Assembly: GCF_035946055.1 (NCBI RefSeq)
Contig: NZ_CP108364.1
Location: 5,704,001 to 5,768,000 of the forward strand
Length of the DNA stretch: 64,000 nt
Reading direction: 5' to 3'
Source of the DNA: Streptomyces sp. NBC_01341
GTDB lineage: Bacteria; Actinomycetota; Actinomycetes; Streptomycetales; Streptomycetaceae
Shown here: piece after piece, positions 7,809-17,220 of the stretch
How the letters are laid out: every line of letters begins with the position of its first letter
Numbering within the stretch: position 1 is the first letter of the stretch
Translations under genes and position numbers: made by a program
Notes under the pieces: model-generated
Database searches by the model: none
What the model saw: only the letters and a program-made list of their open reading frames with translations
What the model was told of the DNA's origin: nothing

Positions 7809-8747
7809 ATGGCCCAATCCGCAGCCGTGGCCACCCCGCCCCCCGAGGCGAAGGAGCCCAGGCGCCGCTCGGCGAGCCCACGCCGCCTGCCGTATCTGCT
7901 GATCGCGCCCGCGGGCCTGCTCATGCTGGGCTTCATCGCCTACCCGGTGATCAGCGTCTTCTACTACAGCCTGCAGAACTACAACGTCACCAAGCCGTGG
8001 CGGAACGGCTTCGCCGGCCTCGACAACTTCACCCGCGTCTTCACCGAGGACGACCAGTTCTGGTCGACCCTCGGCTTCAGCGCCCAGTGGGTCTTCACCC
8101 AGGTCACCCTGCAGCTCGCCCTCGGCCTCGCGCTGGCCCTGATCGTCAACCAGACCTTCGTCGGCCGCGGCATATCCCGCGCCATGGTCTTCTCGCCCTG
8201 GGCGGTGTCCGGCGTGCTGACCAGCACCATCTGGATCCTGCTCTACAACTCCTCGACGGGCTTCAGCCGCTACCTCGCCGACGCCGGGATCGGGGAGTAC
8301 GGCACCTCGGTGCTCTCCGACACCGGCACCGTCTTCTGGGCGGCCACCGTCTCCGAACTCTGGCGCGGGGTGCCCTTCTTCGCCATCCTCATCCTCGCCG
8401 ACCTGCAGTCCGTCTCCAAGGAGCTGTACGAGGCGGCGTCCGTCGACGGTGCGGGCCGGATGCGGCAGTTCTTCCACATCACGCTTCCCCACCTGCGCGA
8501 CGCGATCATCCTCGCCACCCTGTTGCGCGGGGTCTGGGAGTTCAACAACGTCGACCTGCTCTACACCCTCACCGGCGGCGGACCGGCGGGCGAGACGACC
8601 ACCCTGCCGCTCTACGTCGCCAACACCGGCATCGAGGGCCACGACTTCGGATACGCCTCCGCGCTGACCACCGTCGCCTTCGTGATCCTCCTCTTCTGCT
8701 CGATCGTCTATCTGCGCCTGAGCAAGTTCGGAGGCGACCACAAGTGA
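7809..8747 (+). CDS. Carbohydrate ABC transporter permease (MalF-type)
   Basis: A 312-aa integral membrane protein. After a charged cytoplasmic N-terminus the first membrane segment is LPYLLIAPAGLLMLGFIAYPV, and about five more follow. The ATPase-contacting EAA loop reads YEAASVDGAGRMRQFFHITLP near residues 210-230. It is the first of two permeases of a CUT1 importer whose lipoprotein is encoded at 13531. The ATG at 7809 has GGAGA seven bases upstream; a longer frame from 7758 does not. No ATPase gene is present, so a shared MsiK-type ATPase is likely, as in other streptomycetes. The stop overlaps the next start by GTGA. Confidence 0.92.
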   Translation: MAQSAAVATPPPEAKEPRRRSASPRRLPYLLIAPAGLLMLGFIAYPVISVFYYSLQNYNVTKPWRNGFAGLDNFTRVFTEDDQFWSTLGFSAQWVFTQVTLQLALGLALALIVNQTFVGRGISRAMVFSPWAVSGVLTSTIWILLYNSSTGFSRYLADAGIGEYGTSVLSDTGTVFWAATVSELWRGVPFFAILILADLQSVSKELYEAASVDGAGRMRQFFHITLPHLRDAIILATLLRGVWEFNNVDLLYTLTGGGPAGETTTLPLYVANTGIEGHDFGYASALTTVAFVILLFCSIVYLRLSKFGGDHK

Positions 8748-9661
8748 CTGCCGCACTCGCAGAGGAGAACAGCACCCGCACCCCGGGGCCGGCCGCGGGG
8801 GACGACTCCCCGCCGCCCGCCTCGAACCGCCGCGCCAGGCGCGAGCGCGCCTTCGACGACGTACCGCGCTGCCAGATCTACGTACCGCTGGGCATCTACC
8901 TGCTCTTCACGCTCATCCCGTTCTACTGGATGTTCCTCTTCGCCGTACGGCCCGCCGGCTCCACCTCGCTGGTGCCCTGGCCCATGACGGCGGACCACTT
9001 CTCCAAGGTCTGGAACGAGCGCAGCTTCGCCCTCTTCTTCCAGAACAGCATGATCGTCGGTGTCGCGACGCTGATCGCCACGACCCTGGTCGCGCTCGCC
9101 GGGGGTTACGCCCTGGCCCGGTTCGACTTCAGGATCAAGGGCGCCTTCATGCTGGCCCTGCTCTGCTCGCAGTTCATCCCGGGCGCCCTGATGCTCGTGC
9201 CGCTCTTCGAGATCTTCAAGAACCTCCAGATGATCAACTCCCTCGGCAGCGTGGTCATCGCGGAGACCGTCTTCCAGCTGCCCCTCTCGATCATCCTGAT
9301 CAGCGGGTTCATCAAGAACGTGCCGGTCTCCCTCGAAGAGGCCGCCTGGGTGGACGGCTGCTCGCGCTTCAAGGCGTTCTGCGCCGTCGTCCTGCCGCTG
9401 CTGCGCCCCGGCCTCATCGCCGTCGGCTCCTTCGCCTTCGTCCACAGCTGGAACCACTTCCTGTTCGCCCTGATGTTCCTCAGCGAACAGGACAAGCAGA
9501 CGATCCCGGTCGGCCTCAACACCCTGATCGGCGCCGACAGCGTCGATCTGGGCGCGCTGGCCGCCGGCGGAGTCATCGCGGCGGTGCCCGTGGTGATCGT
9601 CTTCGCCTTCATCCAGAAGTGGCTCATCACCGGCTTCAGCGCCGGCGCGGTGAAGGGATGA
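8744..9661 (+). CDS. Carbohydrate ABC transporter permease (MalG-type)
   Basis: A 305-aa second permease of the same CUT1 importer. A disordered N-terminus rich in Pro and charged residues (1-45) precedes the membrane segment IYVPLGIYLLFTLIPFYWMF. The EAA loop is EEAAWVDGCSRFKAF near residues 205-220, and the last segment is followed by a short GFSAGAVKG tail typical of MalG-like subunits. The GTG start overlaps the upstream permease stop, so the pair is co-translated. The transported sugar is not readable; neighbours point to pectin- or arabinan-derived oligosaccharides. Confidence 0.92.
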   Translation: MTAALAEENSTRTPGPAAGDDSPPPASNRRARRERAFDDVPRCQIYVPLGIYLLFTLIPFYWMFLFAVRPAGSTSLVPWPMTADHFSKVWNERSFALFFQNSMIVGVATLIATTLVALAGGYALARFDFRIKGAFMLALLCSQFIPGALMLVPLFEIFKNLQMINSLGSVVIAETVFQLPLSIILISGFIKNVPVSLEEAAWVDGCSRFKAFCAVVLPLLRPGLIAVGSFAFVHSWNHFLFALMFLSEQDKQTIPVGLNTLIGADSVDLGALAAGGVIAAVPVVIVFAFIQKWLITGFSAGAVKG

Positions 9662-9704
9662 CGGACATGACCACGAAGCCGCACCGGGGCCGGGAGGGCG
9701 GACG

Positions 9705-10877
9705 ATGAGCACGACGACACCGCTCCCCGTCGTCCTGGCCGGAGCCCGGGGCCACGGTCGCTGGCACCTCGCCAACATCCGCAGGCTCCAGCACCAGGGG
9801 CTGGTCAGGCTGGCCGGGATCTGCGAACTGAACCCGCTGACCGACGACGAACTCGACGTCTTCGCGGGCGAGATGCCCGAGCAGTCCTCCGACTTCGGGG
9901 CGCTCCTGGACTCCACCGGGGCCGCCGCCGCCGTCATCTGCACCCCCATCCCCACCCACACCGCGCTGGCCCTGACGGCCGCGGGCCGCGGCGTCCACCT
10001 CCTGCTGGAGAAGCCGCCCGCCGCCACCTGGGCCGACTACGCGCGCATGACCGCAGGCGTGCGCGAGGCGGGCATCGCCTGTCAGGTCGGTTTCCAGTCC
10101 CTCGGCTCGCACGCCGTGCCCGCCATCAGGGACCTCGTACGCTCCGGGGCGATCGGCGGGGTCCGCGGCATCGGGGCCGCGGGCGCCTGGGTCCGCGACG
10201 ACGCCTACTTCCGACGGGCCCCGTGGGCGGGACGCCGCAGGATGGGCGGGACGGACGTGGTCGACGGCGTCCTCACCAACCCGCTCGCGCACGCCGTCGC
10301 CACCGCACTCGAACTCGCCGGCGGAGGGGCCGCCGAGGACGTGGCGTCCATCGAGACCGAGCTGTTCCGGGCGCACGACATCGAGTCCGACGACACCAGC
10401 TGCGTCCGCGTCACCACGGCCGAAGGGCTGCCGGTGACCGTCGCGGTCACCCTCTGTGCCGAGGAAGCCGGGGATCCGTACGTCGTCGTCCACGGCGACC
10501 GGGGCCGCATCACCTTCTGGTACAAGCAGGACCGGGTCCTCGTCCAGCGCGCCGGACACGGCCCCGAGGAGGCCGTGCACGGCCGGACCGACCTCCTGGA
10601 GAACCTGGTGGACCATCTGGCCAGGGACACCCCGCTGCTCGTGCCGCCCGAGCGCACCGGCGCGTTCATGCGCGTCCTCGAAGCCGTACGCACCGCGCCC
10701 GAGCCGGCCGCGCTGCCTCCCGACGCCTGGCACACCGAGCCCACCGGTACGGGCGACGGCGTACGGCGCATCGTGCACGGCATCGACGGGACGGTCGCGA
10801 CAGCCGCCGACACCCTCGCCCTCTTCTCCGAACTAGGCGCCTCCTGGGCGCGACCCAGCGAGGTGAGTACCTCATGA
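9705..10877 (+). CDS. Gfo/Idh/MocA family NAD(P)-dependent oxidoreductase
   Basis: A 390-aa protein with an N-terminal Rossmann fold (VVLAGARGHGRWHL, residues 6-19; CTPIPTHTALA near 87) and the family lysine motif EKPPA near residue 105. The C-terminal alpha/beta domain contains DVVDGVLTNPLAHA, where the histidine is in the usual catalytic area. Family members oxidise or reduce sugars, inositols and sugar acids. It follows the permeases after 43 bases and overlaps the PmoA-like gene by ATGA. In this setting it could be the dehydrogenase that starts oxidative use of an imported neutral sugar such as L-arabinose, but substrate is inference. Confidence 0.87.
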   Translation: MSTTTPLPVVLAGARGHGRWHLANIRRLQHQGLVRLAGICELNPLTDDELDVFAGEMPEQSSDFGALLDSTGAAAAVICTPIPTHTALALTAAGRGVHLLLEKPPAATWADYARMTAGVREAGIACQVGFQSLGSHAVPAIRDLVRSGAIGGVRGIGAAGAWVRDDAYFRRAPWAGRRRMGGTDVVDGVLTNPLAHAVATALELAGGGAAEDVASIETELFRAHDIESDDTSCVRVTTAEGLPVTVAVTLCAEEAGDPYVVVHGDRGRITFWYKQDRVLVQRAGHGPEEAVHGRTDLLENLVDHLARDTPLLVPPERTGAFMRVLEAVRTAPEPAALPPDAWHTEPTGTGDGVRRIVHGIDGTVATAADTLALFSELGASWARPSEVSTS

Positions 10878-11701
10878 CGACCGCACTGCTCAGGTGCGCC
10901 GGACGCACCGTGGGCCGCTACGGCTACGGCTCCGAGGCCGGCAGCCGCCCCCACCTCCACCCCGTCACCACCCTCGCCGGGACCCCCGTCACCGAGGTAC
11001 GGCCCGCCGACCACATTCACCACCTGGGCGTCTCCGTCGCCGTACCCGACGTGGCCGGCCACAACTTCTGGGGCGGGCGCACCTTCGTCCGGGACCAGGG
11101 CCCCACCGAGCTCGACAACCACGGGGCACAGCGCCACCTCGGGTGGAAGCTGCGCGACCCGGACGGCTTCGTGGAGGAACTCAGCTGGGAGGCGGACGGT
11201 GCCGAGCTCCTGCGCGAGCACCGCACGGTCGCCGTGAGCGAACTCTCCGGCACCGCCTGGGCACTGGACTTCTCCTTCTCGCTCACCAACCGGGGCGGCA
11301 CGGACATCTCCATCGGCAGCCCCGCGACCAACGGCCGCCCGGGTGCCGGATACGGGGGATTCTTCTGGCGCGCGCCCAAGGAGGCCGAGCCGCCCGCCGC
11401 GTTCAGCGGAACCCTCGACGGGGAGGAGGCCGTGCACGGCAGGACCGCCGACTGGCTGGCCCTCGCGGGGGAGGGCTGGACGCTCGTCTTCGCGGGCGTG
11501 ACCGAGGAGACCCGGCGCGACCCGTGGTTCGTGCGCACGACCCAGTACCCCGGGGTCGGCTCCTCCCTCGCCGCCGGCCGCCGCCTCCCCGTCCCCGCCG
11601 GGGCCACCGTCGTACGCCGGGTCGTCACCGTCGTCGCCGACGGCCGCCTCGACAGGGACGCGGCGGCCGCCCACGTGCGCAAGGCGGCGACCACGGCATG
11701 A
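10874..11701 (+). CDS. DUF6807 (PmoA-like) family protein
   Basis: A 275-aa protein of the PmoA/DUF6807 family, a soluble beta-sandwich fold named after a misleading methane-monooxygenase resemblance. Visible hallmarks are the histidines in ADHIHHLGVSVAVPDVAGHNFWGGRTF (residues about 41-68 as a whole), the SWEADG segment, and the late pair DPWFVRTTQYPG. There is no signal peptide. It overlaps the oxidoreductase upstream and the GH43 gene downstream by ATGA, so all three are translated as a block. Such proteins often sit beside Gfo/Idh/MocA oxidoreductases; a role as mutarotase- or lyase-like sugar enzyme is conceivable but unproven. Confidence 0.8.
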   Translation: MTTALLRCAGRTVGRYGYGSEAGSRPHLHPVTTLAGTPVTEVRPADHIHHLGVSVAVPDVAGHNFWGGRTFVRDQGPTELDNHGAQRHLGWKLRDPDGFVEELSWEADGAELLREHRTVAVSELSGTAWALDFSFSLTNRGGTDISIGSPATNGRPGAGYGGFFWRAPKEAEPPAAFSGTLDGEEAVHGRTADWLALAGEGWTLVFAGVTEETRRDPWFVRTTQYPGVGSSLAAGRRLPVPAGATVVRRVVTVVADGRLDRDAAAAHVRKAATTA

Positions 11702-13248
11702 GCAGACCATGGACGGCGGACCTCGGGGACGGCACGTACCGCAACCCGGTCCTGAACGCCGACTGGTCCGACCCGGACGTCGTGCGCGTCGGGGACGACT
11801 TCTACCTCACGGCGTCCAGCTTCGGCCGCGTCCCCGGCCTGCCCCTGCTCCACTCCCGCGACCTGGTCAACTGGAGTCTCGTCGGACATGCCCTGGACCG
11901 GCTGGAGCCGGAGGCCGACTTCGCGGTGCCACGCCACGACCGCGGAGTGTGGGCACCCTCGCTGCGCCACCACGCCGGCCGCTTCTGGATCTTCTGGGGG
12001 GACCCCGACCACGGCATCCGGCAGATCAACGCCCAGGACGTCCGCGGCCCGTGGAGCGCCCCGCACCTCGTCAAGGCGGGCAAGGGGCTGATCGACGCGT
12101 GCCCCCTGTGGGAGGAGGAGACCGGCGAGGCCTATCTGGTGCACGCCTGGGCCAAGTCCCGGTCCGGCGTCAAGAACCGGCTCACCGGTCACCGGATGAG
12201 CCCGGACGGCCGCGAACTCCTCGACGAGGGGACCACCCTGGTCGACGCGGACACCATCCCCGGCTGGTTCACCCTCGAAGGCCCCAAGCTCTACCGGCAC
12301 GACGGGTACTTCTGGATCCTCGCCCCGGCCGGGGGAGTGGAGACCGGCTGGCAGGGGGCCTTCCGCAGCCGCTCGTTCACCGGCCCGTACCAGGAGCGCG
12401 TCGTCCTCGCCCAGGGCCACACCGAGATCAACGGGCCGCACCAGGGAGGCTGGGTCAGGACAGCCGGGGGCGAGGACTGGTTCCTGCACTTCCAGGCGCG
12501 TGGTGCGTACGGCCGCGTCGTCCACCTCCAGCCGATGCGCTGGGACGGACAGGGCTGGCCGGTCATCGGCGACGACGGCGAACCCGTCCTCACGCACCCC
12601 CGGCCCACGGTGCCCGAACAGGCCGCCGAGGCCCCGGCCTCCAGCGACGACTTCCCCGGCGGGCGGTACGGCCGCCAGTGGCAGTGGACGGCCAATCCGC
12701 GCCCCGGCTGGTCGGTCGGCCACTCCGGAGACGGGCTGCGCCTCAGCTGCGTACGGACCGCGTACGCCCATGACCTGCGGGCCCTGCCCAACGTCCTGGT
12801 GCAGCGCATGCCGGCCGAGGAGTTCACCGTCACGACGGGCATCGGCCTGAACACCCGTGAGCCGGGCGCCAAGGCCGGACTCGCCGTGCTCGGGGACGCT
12901 TTCTCCTGGATCGGCCTGGAGGCGGGCGCCGACGGGACCGCGCGGCTCGTGCACCGGTACGCCGAATCCGTCGCCGAGCACGAGCGGGACGCCGAGCACC
13001 CCCGCCCGGCGCCCGGTGCCTCTGTCCAGGTCCGTGTCGAGGTCACCCGGGGCGCACGCTGCCGCTTCTTCGCCGACACGGGCGACGGCACCGGGTTCCG
13101 CCCGTCCGGCCAGGTCTTCGCCGCCACGCCCTGGCGCTGGGTCGGCGCCCTGCTGGGCCTCTTCGCCACGGCGCCTGCCGGCGCGGGGCCCACGGGAACG
13201 GCCGGTTTCACCGCGTTCCGCACCACCCGAAGACCTCGCACCCCCTGA
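11698..13248 (+). CDS. Glycoside hydrolase family 43 protein (arabinofuranosidase/xylosidase type)
   Basis: A 516-aa enzyme with an N-terminal five-bladed propeller and a C-terminal beta-sandwich from about residue 325. The three catalytic acids of GH43 are recognisable: the base aspartate in DWSDPDVVRVG (about residues 21-31), the pKa-modulating aspartate in LIDACPLW (about 139) and the acid glutamate in TLEGPKLY (about 187). No signal peptide is present, so the enzyme should act in the cytoplasm on imported oligomers, trimming alpha-L-arabinofuranosyl or beta-xylosyl units. That fits its place directly after the permeases and sugar oxidoreductase. The exact specificity cannot be read. Confidence 0.9.
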   Translation: MSRPWTADLGDGTYRNPVLNADWSDPDVVRVGDDFYLTASSFGRVPGLPLLHSRDLVNWSLVGHALDRLEPEADFAVPRHDRGVWAPSLRHHAGRFWIFWGDPDHGIRQINAQDVRGPWSAPHLVKAGKGLIDACPLWEEETGEAYLVHAWAKSRSGVKNRLTGHRMSPDGRELLDEGTTLVDADTIPGWFTLEGPKLYRHDGYFWILAPAGGVETGWQGAFRSRSFTGPYQERVVLAQGHTEINGPHQGGWVRTAGGEDWFLHFQARGAYGRVVHLQPMRWDGQGWPVIGDDGEPVLTHPRPTVPEQAAEAPASSDDFPGGRYGRQWQWTANPRPGWSVGHSGDGLRLSCVRTAYAHDLRALPNVLVQRMPAEEFTVTTGIGLNTREPGAKAGLAVLGDAFSWIGLEAGADGTARLVHRYAESVAEHERDAEHPRPAPGASVQVRVEVTRGARCRFFADTGDGTGFRPSGQVFAATPWRWVGALLGLFATAPAGAGPTGTAGFTAFRTTRRPRTP

Positions 13249-13273
13249 CCCGCACCGCTGTATGGGAGCCGCA

Positions 13274-13447
13274 ATGACGCACCTCCGTACCGAGCGCACC
13301 CGAGCGAGAACGCCGCTCCCGGCCCTCGCCCCCGCCGCCGTCCGCCCCCTGGCCACGGCACGGGGCGGAGCGGCGGCACATCCCCCTGCTCACCGGATCC
13401 GGCGACCGACGTGGCGGGGTCCGTGTCCGGGACGGGGCGCCGGGTGA
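13274..13447 (+). other. Possible small or remnant ORF between GH43 and the lipoprotein gene
   Basis: An ATG with GGGAG ten bases upstream opens 57 codons. The first part looks like a signal-peptide start (positively charged residues, then ALAPAAVRPLATA), after which the reading frame loses protein-like composition and ends. It may be the stub of a lost secreted protein or simply chance. The rest of the interval 13249-13530 holds no other recognisable gene. Confidence 0.2.
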
Positions 13448-13530
13448 GCACCCCGGAACCGCGCCGTACCGCACGCGCAACCGACATCCCCCACGCACCG
13501 GCACACATTCCGAGAGAGAGAAGAGCCGAC

Positions 13531-14865
13531 ATGACCATCTCGAAGACGCTCCGGGGACGTACCGCGACCGCGGTGTCCCTCACGGCGGTGCTCGCCCTCG
13601 CGGCCACCGGCTGCGGCGACGACGGAAGCAGCTCGGGCACCGAGGGCAGCGGAAAGGGCGAGATCACCTTCTGGGACAACAACGGCGGTCCCCGTACCGC
13701 TGTCTGGACCGAGATCATCAAGGACTTCGAGAAGAAGAACCCGGACATCGAGGTCAACTACGTCCCCATCCCGATCGCCGACGTGCAGTCCAAGTACGAC
13801 ACGGCCATCGCCGGCGGCGGACTGCCCGACGTGGGTGGCGTCAGCACCGCCTACCTCGCCAACATGGTGTCGCAGGAGGCCCTGGAACCGATCAGTGACC
13901 GGCTGGAGAAGTCGCCGCTGAAGGGCAAGCTCGTCGAGGGCATGGCCGAGAGCGTCAGGGACGCGGCCGGCCGGGGCGACGACATGTACTCCATGCCGAC
14001 CTCCGCGAACAACGGCGCACTCTGGTACCGCACCGACCTCTTCGAGCAGGCGGGTCTGGAAGCGCCCACCACCTGGCCAAAGTTCTACGAGGCCGCCGGC
14101 AAGCTCACCGACGCGAAGAACAACAAGTTCGGCTACACCATCCGCGGCGGCGCGGGCTCCATCGCCCAGGCCCTGGACGCGATCTACGGGCAGAGCGGGA
14201 TCACGGACTTCTGGGACGGCGAGAAGACCACCCTGAACGACCCGAAGAACGTCGCCGCCCTGGAGAAGTACGCCGCGCTCTTCAAGAGAACGACGCCCTC
14301 CGCCGACGTCAACAACGACTTCACCAAGATGGTCGCGCAGTGGGACACCGGCACCATCGGGATGCTCAGCCACAACCTCGGGTCCTACCAGGACCACCTG
14401 AAGGCGCTCGGCGAGGACAAGTTCGCCGGGATACCCGCCCCCGTCGGTGACGGCGGCAAGCGCGTCCAGGTCTCCAACCCCGTCGACGGGCTGGGCCTGT
14501 TCCGCTCGGGCAAGAACAAGAACGCGGCGTGGAAGTTCATCGAGTTCGCCGCGTCGCACGAGGCCAACAGCAAGTGGAACGAGTCCGCGGGCGCCATCCC
14601 CGCCAACACCGACGCCGCGAAGGACCCGTGGATCTCGGCGACCGAGCCGACCGCGCTGGCGGCGAAGGCCCTCACCGACGGCTCCACCACCATCGTCAAC
14701 CTGCCGTACTACCTGCCGGACTGGAACAACATCAGCAAGGCGGACAACGAGCCGGAGTTCCAGAAGCTGCTTCTCGGCAAGATCACGGCCAAGGCGTTCC
14801 TGGACACGATGGCCGACGAGCTGAACGCCGCACAGAAGGAGTGGAAGGAACGGGGCAACGGCTGA
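13531..14865 (+). CDS. Sugar ABC transporter substrate-binding lipoprotein
   Basis: A 444-aa exported binding protein. A signal peptide runs to the lipobox ALAATGC with lipidation cysteine C28, followed by a Ser/Gly-rich linker and the extracellular solute-binding fold (EITFWDNNGGP, then the later ALWYRTDLFEQAGL and PTTWPKFYEAAGKL segments typical of CUT1 binding proteins). It should deliver oligosaccharides to the permeases at 7809-9661. The ATG at 13531 is chosen because it begins the signal peptide; the frame remains open upstream without a credible start. It is separated from the permeases by the GH43 block, an unusual but workable order. Confidence 0.93.
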   Translation: MTISKTLRGRTATAVSLTAVLALAATGCGDDGSSSGTEGSGKGEITFWDNNGGPRTAVWTEIIKDFEKKNPDIEVNYVPIPIADVQSKYDTAIAGGGLPDVGGVSTAYLANMVSQEALEPISDRLEKSPLKGKLVEGMAESVRDAAGRGDDMYSMPTSANNGALWYRTDLFEQAGLEAPTTWPKFYEAAGKLTDAKNNKFGYTIRGGAGSIAQALDAIYGQSGITDFWDGEKTTLNDPKNVAALEKYAALFKRTTPSADVNNDFTKMVAQWDTGTIGMLSHNLGSYQDHLKALGEDKFAGIPAPVGDGGKRVQVSNPVDGLGLFRSGKNKNAAWKFIEFAASHEANSKWNESAGAIPANTDAAKDPWISATEPTALAAKALTDGSTTIVNLPYYLPDWNNISKADNEPEFQKLLLGKITAKAFLDTMADELNAAQKEWKERGNG

Positions 14866-14972
14866 GCCGCCCGTCCTTCCGCCCGGCACCCCGGGGACCG
14901 GCGGTGGTCCGGGTCGCGCACCGCCGCCGTTCCCCTTCCCGCCCGGCACCCTCATGCCCGTCCCGCGAGAGA

Positions 14973-15806
14973 ATGGGTTCTCCCGTGTCATTCACCCGCA
15001 GAGGGACGGCGGCCGCACTCCTCGCGCTGCCGCTCGCCCTCACCACCACCTCCGCCCGGGCGCACGGCGGCGGCCGGCCCCGGCCCAGGACCCTGCACAT
15101 CGCCGGGGACTCCACGGCGGCCCGGAAACACGCCGACGCCGCACCGGAGACCGGCTGGGGCACGGCCCTGCCGTTCTTCCTCGGCGCCCCTCGCGCCGTC
15201 GCCAACCACGCGATGAACGGGCGGAGTTCCAAGAGCTTCATCGACGAGGGCCGCCTCACCGTCCTGCTGGACGGGGTGCGCCCGGGCGATCTCGTCCTGA
15301 TCCAGTTCGGGCACAACGACGAGAAGACCGAGGACCCCACCCGGGGCACCGACCCGTACACCACCTACCAGGAACACCTGCGCCAGTACGTCGAGGGCGC
15401 CCGTGCCCGCCGGGCGGAGCCCGTGCTCATCACCCCGGTCGAGCGGCGCCGGTTCGCCGAGGACGGCACCGCGAAGCCGACCCACGGGGAGTATCCGGCC
15501 GCGATGCGCGCCCTGGCCGTCGAGGAGCACGTGCCGCTCCTCGACGTCCAGGCACTCTCCCTCGCCCGCTGGCAGGAACTCGGCCCCGACGGGACGAAGC
15601 CGTACTTCAACTGGCTCGAACCGGGCGAGTCGCCGAACTACCCGGACGGCGTCCAGGACAACACCCACTTCCGGCCGCAGGGCGCCGTCGAGGTGGCCAG
15701 GACCACGGCACGCGCCCTGCTGGACGGGCGCGTGCTCGCCCGGCACGACCTGCGCCGCCTCGACGAGCCCGTACCCGAGGGGTGGATCACCTGGCCGCAG
15801 GCCTGA
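14973..15806 (+). CDS. Secreted SGNH/GDSL esterase (rhamnogalacturonan acetylesterase-like)
   Basis: A 277-aa exported hydrolase. The N-terminus FTRRGTAAALLALPLA is Tat-like, with twin arginines at 9-10 and cleavage near ARA-HG. The nucleophile is S47 in AGDSTA, block III is FGHNDEK near residue 112, and the Asp/His pair is DNTHF near 230. This is the arrangement of CE12-type rhamnogalacturonan/pectin acetylesterases. It probably removes acetyl groups outside the cell so that pectate lyase can act. An 8-bp hairpin (14899-14926) separates it from the lipoprotein gene, which may lower read-through. A GTG at 14985 is an alternative start. Confidence 0.87.
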   Translation: MGSPVSFTRRGTAAALLALPLALTTTSARAHGGGRPRPRTLHIAGDSTAARKHADAAPETGWGTALPFFLGAPRAVANHAMNGRSSKSFIDEGRLTVLLDGVRPGDLVLIQFGHNDEKTEDPTRGTDPYTTYQEHLRQYVEGARARRAEPVLITPVERRRFAEDGTAKPTHGEYPAAMRALAVEEHVPLLDVQALSLARWQELGPDGTKPYFNWLEPGESPNYPDGVQDNTHFRPQGAVEVARTTARALLDGRVLARHDLRRLDEPVPEGWITWPQA

Positions 15807-15860
15807 TCCGCCCACCCACCGCTCTCCGCCACCTCCGCGTCCGACAGTCAGGAATCCGCC

Positions 15861-17207
15861 ATGTCCGCACGCATGAGACACGTCCGAGCCATCGCCGTCG
15901 TGATGGGATCCGCCTCGCTGGCCCTCGCCGTGACCGTCCCCGCCCAGGCCGGCCCGGCCCAGGCCGCTTCCGTCCACCGCGCCGGGGGGATCGAGCGCTC
16001 CGTGCTGCCCGCCGGCGACGGCTGGGCCTCCGCGGAGGGCTCCACCGCGGGCGGCGCCGCCGCCACCCCCGACCACGTCTACACCGTGACGAACCGGGCC
16101 GAGCTCGTCGCCGCCTTCGAGGAGGCCGGGGACGCGCCCAAGATCGTCAGGATCGCGGGCACCGTCCACGGCAACTCCGACGCCGACGGCACCCCGATCG
16201 GGTGCGAGGCCTACCAGCAGGGCGGCTACACCCTGGAGAAGTACCTCGCCGCCTACGACCCGGCCGTCTGGGGCACGGCCGAGGTCCCGGCGGGACCGCT
16301 CGAGGACGCCCGCGTCGCCTCCGCGAAGCTGCAGGCCGCCGCGGTCAACGTCAACGTCCCGTCCAACACCACGCTCGTCGGTGTCGGCAAGGACGCCACG
16401 ATCATCGGGGCCGGCCTCCAGGTGAAGAACGTCTCCGACGTCATCATCCGCAACCTCACCTTCGAGGACACCTACGACTGCTTCCCCCAGTGGGACCCCA
16501 CCGACGGGGACCAGGGCGCCTGGAACAGCGAGTACGACAACCTCGTCGTGTACGGCTCCCGCCACGTCTGGGTGGACCACAACACCTTCGGCGACGGGGA
16601 CCGTCCCGACGCGGACCAGCCCCACTACTTCGGGCAGGTGTTCCAGCAGCACGACGGCCTCTTCGACATCGTGCGCGGAGCCGACCTGGTCACCGTGTCG
16701 TGGAACGTCCTCAAGGACCACGACAAGACGATGCTCATCGGCAACAGCGACGGTGCCGGGGCGAGCGACCGGGGCAAGCTCCGCGTGACGCTGCACCACA
16801 ACCTCTTCAAGGACGTGAAGGAACGGGCCCCCCGCGTCCGCTTCGGCCAGGTCGACTCGTACAACAACCACTTCGTCGTGAGCAGGGGCGCCGCCTACGG
16901 CTACTCGTACGGCATCGGCGCTGAGTCGAAGCTCGTCGCGGAGCACAACGCCTTCACCGTGCCCGCGGGCCTGGACAAGGCGACCATCCTCAAGAAGTGG
17001 TCCGAGTCCTCGCTGACCGCCGGTGACAACTACGTCAACGGCCGCCGCACCGACCTGATCGCCGTGCACAACGCGGGCGTGCCCGCCGAGCAGCTCACCG
17101 AGGGCGCCGGCTGGACGCCGTCGCTCCGGACGAGGATCGACCACCCGCTCGTCGTCCCCGTGCTGGTGGGTCTCGCCGCGGGAGCCGGCAGGCCGCTGAG
17201 CCACTGA
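15861..17207 (+). CDS. Secreted pectate lyase (polysaccharide lyase family 1)
   Basis: A 448-aa exported enzyme with a Sec-type signal peptide (cleavage near AQA, residues 28-33). The parallel beta-helix of PL1 is evident: NTTLVGVGKDATIIG, then VIIRNLTFEDTYD, the vWiDH-like block VWVDHNTFGDGD with calcium-ligand aspartates, TVSWNVLKDHDKTMLIG, and the substrate-binding block LHHNLFKDVKERAPRVRFG containing the catalytic arginine region. It cleaves de-esterified polygalacturonan by beta-elimination, giving unsaturated oligogalacturonides. Downstream lies a nested terminator hairpin. This gene is the strongest direct evidence that the island serves pectin degradation. Confidence 0.95.
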   Translation: MSARMRHVRAIAVVMGSASLALAVTVPAQAGPAQAASVHRAGGIERSVLPAGDGWASAEGSTAGGAAATPDHVYTVTNRAELVAAFEEAGDAPKIVRIAGTVHGNSDADGTPIGCEAYQQGGYTLEKYLAAYDPAVWGTAEVPAGPLEDARVASAKLQAAAVNVNVPSNTTLVGVGKDATIIGAGLQVKNVSDVIIRNLTFEDTYDCFPQWDPTDGDQGAWNSEYDNLVVYGSRHVWVDHNTFGDGDRPDADQPHYFGQVFQQHDGLFDIVRGADLVTVSWNVLKDHDKTMLIGNSDGAGASDRGKLRVTLHHNLFKDVKERAPRVRFGQVDSYNNHFVVSRGAAYGYSYGIGAESKLVAEHNAFTVPAGLDKATILKKWSESSLTAGDNYVNGRRTDLIAVHNAGVPAEQLTEGAGWTPSLRTRIDHPLVVPVLVGLAAGAGRPLSH

Positions 17208-17220
17208 TCCCACCCGGACC

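Noticed and set aside
5739..8756. Very long minus-strand open frame of 1005 codons across the dehydratase and permease genes
   Set aside because: It is the mirror shadow of GC-rich plus-strand genes with clear family matches; its translation is low-complexity Gly/Arg/Asp/Val without any fold.
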